Source: Chryseobacterium scophthalmum
GTDB lineage: Bacteria; Bacteroidota; Bacteroidia; Flavobacteriales; Weeksellaceae
Length of the DNA stretch: 64,000 bases
Direction of reading: 5' to 3'
Assembly: GCF_900143185.1 (NCBI RefSeq)
Contig: NZ_FSRQ01000001.1
Location: 434,001-498,000, forward strand
Below the pieces are notes generated by a model. That model saw nothing but the letters and a program-made list of their open reading frames with translations, made no database searches and was not told the origin of the DNA. Each line of letters opens with the position of its first letter. Position 1 is the first letter of the stretch. Made by a program: the position numbers and the translations under genes. Positions 63,057 through 64,000 of the stretch are shown one piece after another.

Positions 63057-63806
63057 TTATTTCTTCCTAAAAAACAAAGCCCGACTGTATTCATAATTCA
63101 TTCTGGCAATATTTAAAACAGAAATTCCTTGTGGGCATTCCACTTCGCAAGCTTCGGTGTTGGAACAGTGCCCAAAATGCTCAGCATCCATTTGTTTTAC
63201 CATATTTAAAACACGATTACTTCGTTCTTCTTTTCCTTGTGGGAGCAATACCATATGCGTAATTTTTGCTGAAGTAAATAGAGCTGCACTTGCATTTTTA
63301 CAGGTTGCAACACAGGCTCCACAACCAATACAAGCAGCAGAATCAAAAGCTTCTTCGGCGGTTTGATGTGTAACAGCAATTGCAGTTGCATCAGGAGCTT
63401 GACCAGTATTAATGGAAACAAATCCACCGGAAGAAATAATTCTGTCGAAGGCAGAACGGTCAACTTTTAAATCTTTTTTTACCGGAAAAGCATCCGCTCG
63501 GAAAGGCTCAATCAAAACGGTTTCGCCATCTTTAAAAGAACGTAAATGAAGCTGACAGGTTGTTGTATTTTTTAACGGTCCGTGAGCCAAACCATTAATC
63601 ATCATTCCGCATTGTCCGCAGATCCCTTCTCGACAATCATGGTCAAATTCTACGGGTTCCTCGCCTTCAACGATTAGCTTTTCATTTAAAGTGTCCAACA
63701 TTTCAAGGAAAGACATATGAGGATTCAGCTCTTTTAAATCATAATTTACCAGTTTTCCTTCGCTCTTATTATTTTTCTGTCTCCATATTTTAAGGTGTAA
63801 ATCCAT
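63057..63806 (-). CDS. sdhB: Succinate dehydrogenase/fumarate reductase iron-sulfur subunit
   Basis: 249 residues. The [2Fe-2S] ligand region is 'CREGICGQCGMMINGLAHGP' and then 'TTCQLHLRSF'; the [4Fe-4S]/[3Fe-4S] ligands are 'CIGCGACVATCKNAS' and 'CSNTEACEVECPQGISVLNI'. This is the electron-carrying subunit between the flavoprotein and the membrane anchor of complex II. The 3' end of the flavoprotein gene lies upstream on the same strand, which matches the Bacteroidetes order sdhC-A-B. Confidence 0.95.
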   Translation of the reverse strand: MDLHLKIWRQKNNKSEGKLVNYDLKELNPHMSFLEMLDTLNEKLIVEGEEPVEFDHDCREGICGQCGMMINGLAHGPLKNTTTCQLHLRSFKDGETVLIEPFRADAFPVKKDLKVDRSAFDRIISSGGFVSINTGQAPDATAIAVTHQTAEEAFDSAACIGCGACVATCKNASAALFTSAKITHMVLLPQGKEERSNRVLNMVKQMDAEHFGHCSNTEACEVECPQGISVLNIARMNYEYSRALFFRKK

Positions 63807-63922
63807 AATTTCTGTGTTTTTTGTAATCTTTAATTGTGATTAAGTTTTATATCAATGGCTTCTTTTCAATATCTTCACTTCAACCACTTGGCTCTTTTAA
63901 CTTTTACTTTTTTACTTCAATA

Positions 63923-64000
63923 TTATTTATAACTTCTTACAGTCGGTTGTATTTCTTCGAAAATTAAAGGCTCTTTAATCAATTCAGGCTCGTTATTTTC
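63923..64000 (-). CDS. sdhA: Succinate dehydrogenase flavoprotein subunit, C-terminal end only
   Basis: The last 25 codons plus stop run from the window edge on the reverse strand and read '...EEIQPTVRSYK', the usual end of Bacteroidetes SdhA. The body of the gene lies beyond position 64000. The gap to sdhB is 116 bp, consistent with co-transcription. Confidence 0.8.
   Translation of the reverse strand, partial: ENNEPELIKEPLIFEEIQPTVRSYK

Overview
The window reads as chromosomal DNA of a low-GC Bacteroidetes, most likely a Flavobacteriia member of the Chryseobacterium type. Reasons: AT-rich, few Shine-Dalgarno sequences, several -7 elements of the form TAnnTTTG, many secreted proteins with short 'MKK...AQ' leaders, outer-membrane barrels, a TonB-dependent receptor, and an sdhA-sdhB end. 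This is inference from gene content; no rRNA or tRNA was seen.

Layout. 1-7.2 kb: a cut hypothetical gene, an AraC regulator with a nitrilase-family amidohydrolase, a reverse-strand secreted cupin / Dabb / porin group, and a divergent response regulator-histidine kinase pair. 7.8-31.7 kb: one co-directional extracellular contractile injection system (eCIS) locus. Its order is cap protein (DUF4255), sheath, two tube proteins, a 57-residue DUF5908 protein, LysM-type hub protein, VgrG-like spike, PAAR tip, gp25, two large baseplate proteins, two proteins of unknown role, tape measure, a leaderless GH46-type chitosanase, two DUF4157 (eCIS-core) cargo candidates, a broken third DUF4157 leader, and the AAA+ ATPase. 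32-37.5 kb: a LacI-controlled sugar operon (regulator, PfkB kinase, MFS importer, outer-membrane protein, epimerase) with two matching operators.

37.5-40.3 kb: a three-gene reverse-strand operon encoding a CHAT (caspase-like) protease with an unassigned N-terminal domain, a metal-dependent amidohydrolase and a two-TM SLATT-like protein. Its composition looks like a conflict/defence system, and it is the part I find least explained by known systems. 40.6-42.5 kb: three tandem secreted paralogues with a 'VGIGTTTP'-type start. 42.8-46.3 kb: AraC regulator, ornithine/alanine racemase-like enzyme, GNAT and tandem UspA. 46.5-50.2 kb: ClC channel with CBS domains and two secreted proteins. 50.3-53.2 kb: PhzF protein, MocR regulator and a small protein; two matching direct-repeat operators at identical positions tie them into a regulon. 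53.3-55.3 kb: Tet(X)-like flavin monooxygenase with an AraC regulator. 55.4-58 kb: TonB-type barrel and a DUF3817 membrane protein. 58.2-63.05 kb: TolC / HlyD / two ABC-2 permeases without an ATPase. 63.05-64 kb: sdhB and the 3' end of sdhA.

How it fits together. The eCIS encodes a whole syringe plus candidate payloads. The second DUF4157 protein carries a tail with a His/Cys pair typical of clan CD cysteine peptidases, which suggests a proteolytic effector. The separate CHAT operon uses the same peptidase fold class in what is probably an intracellular response. Calls rest on motif recognition only; no searches were run.
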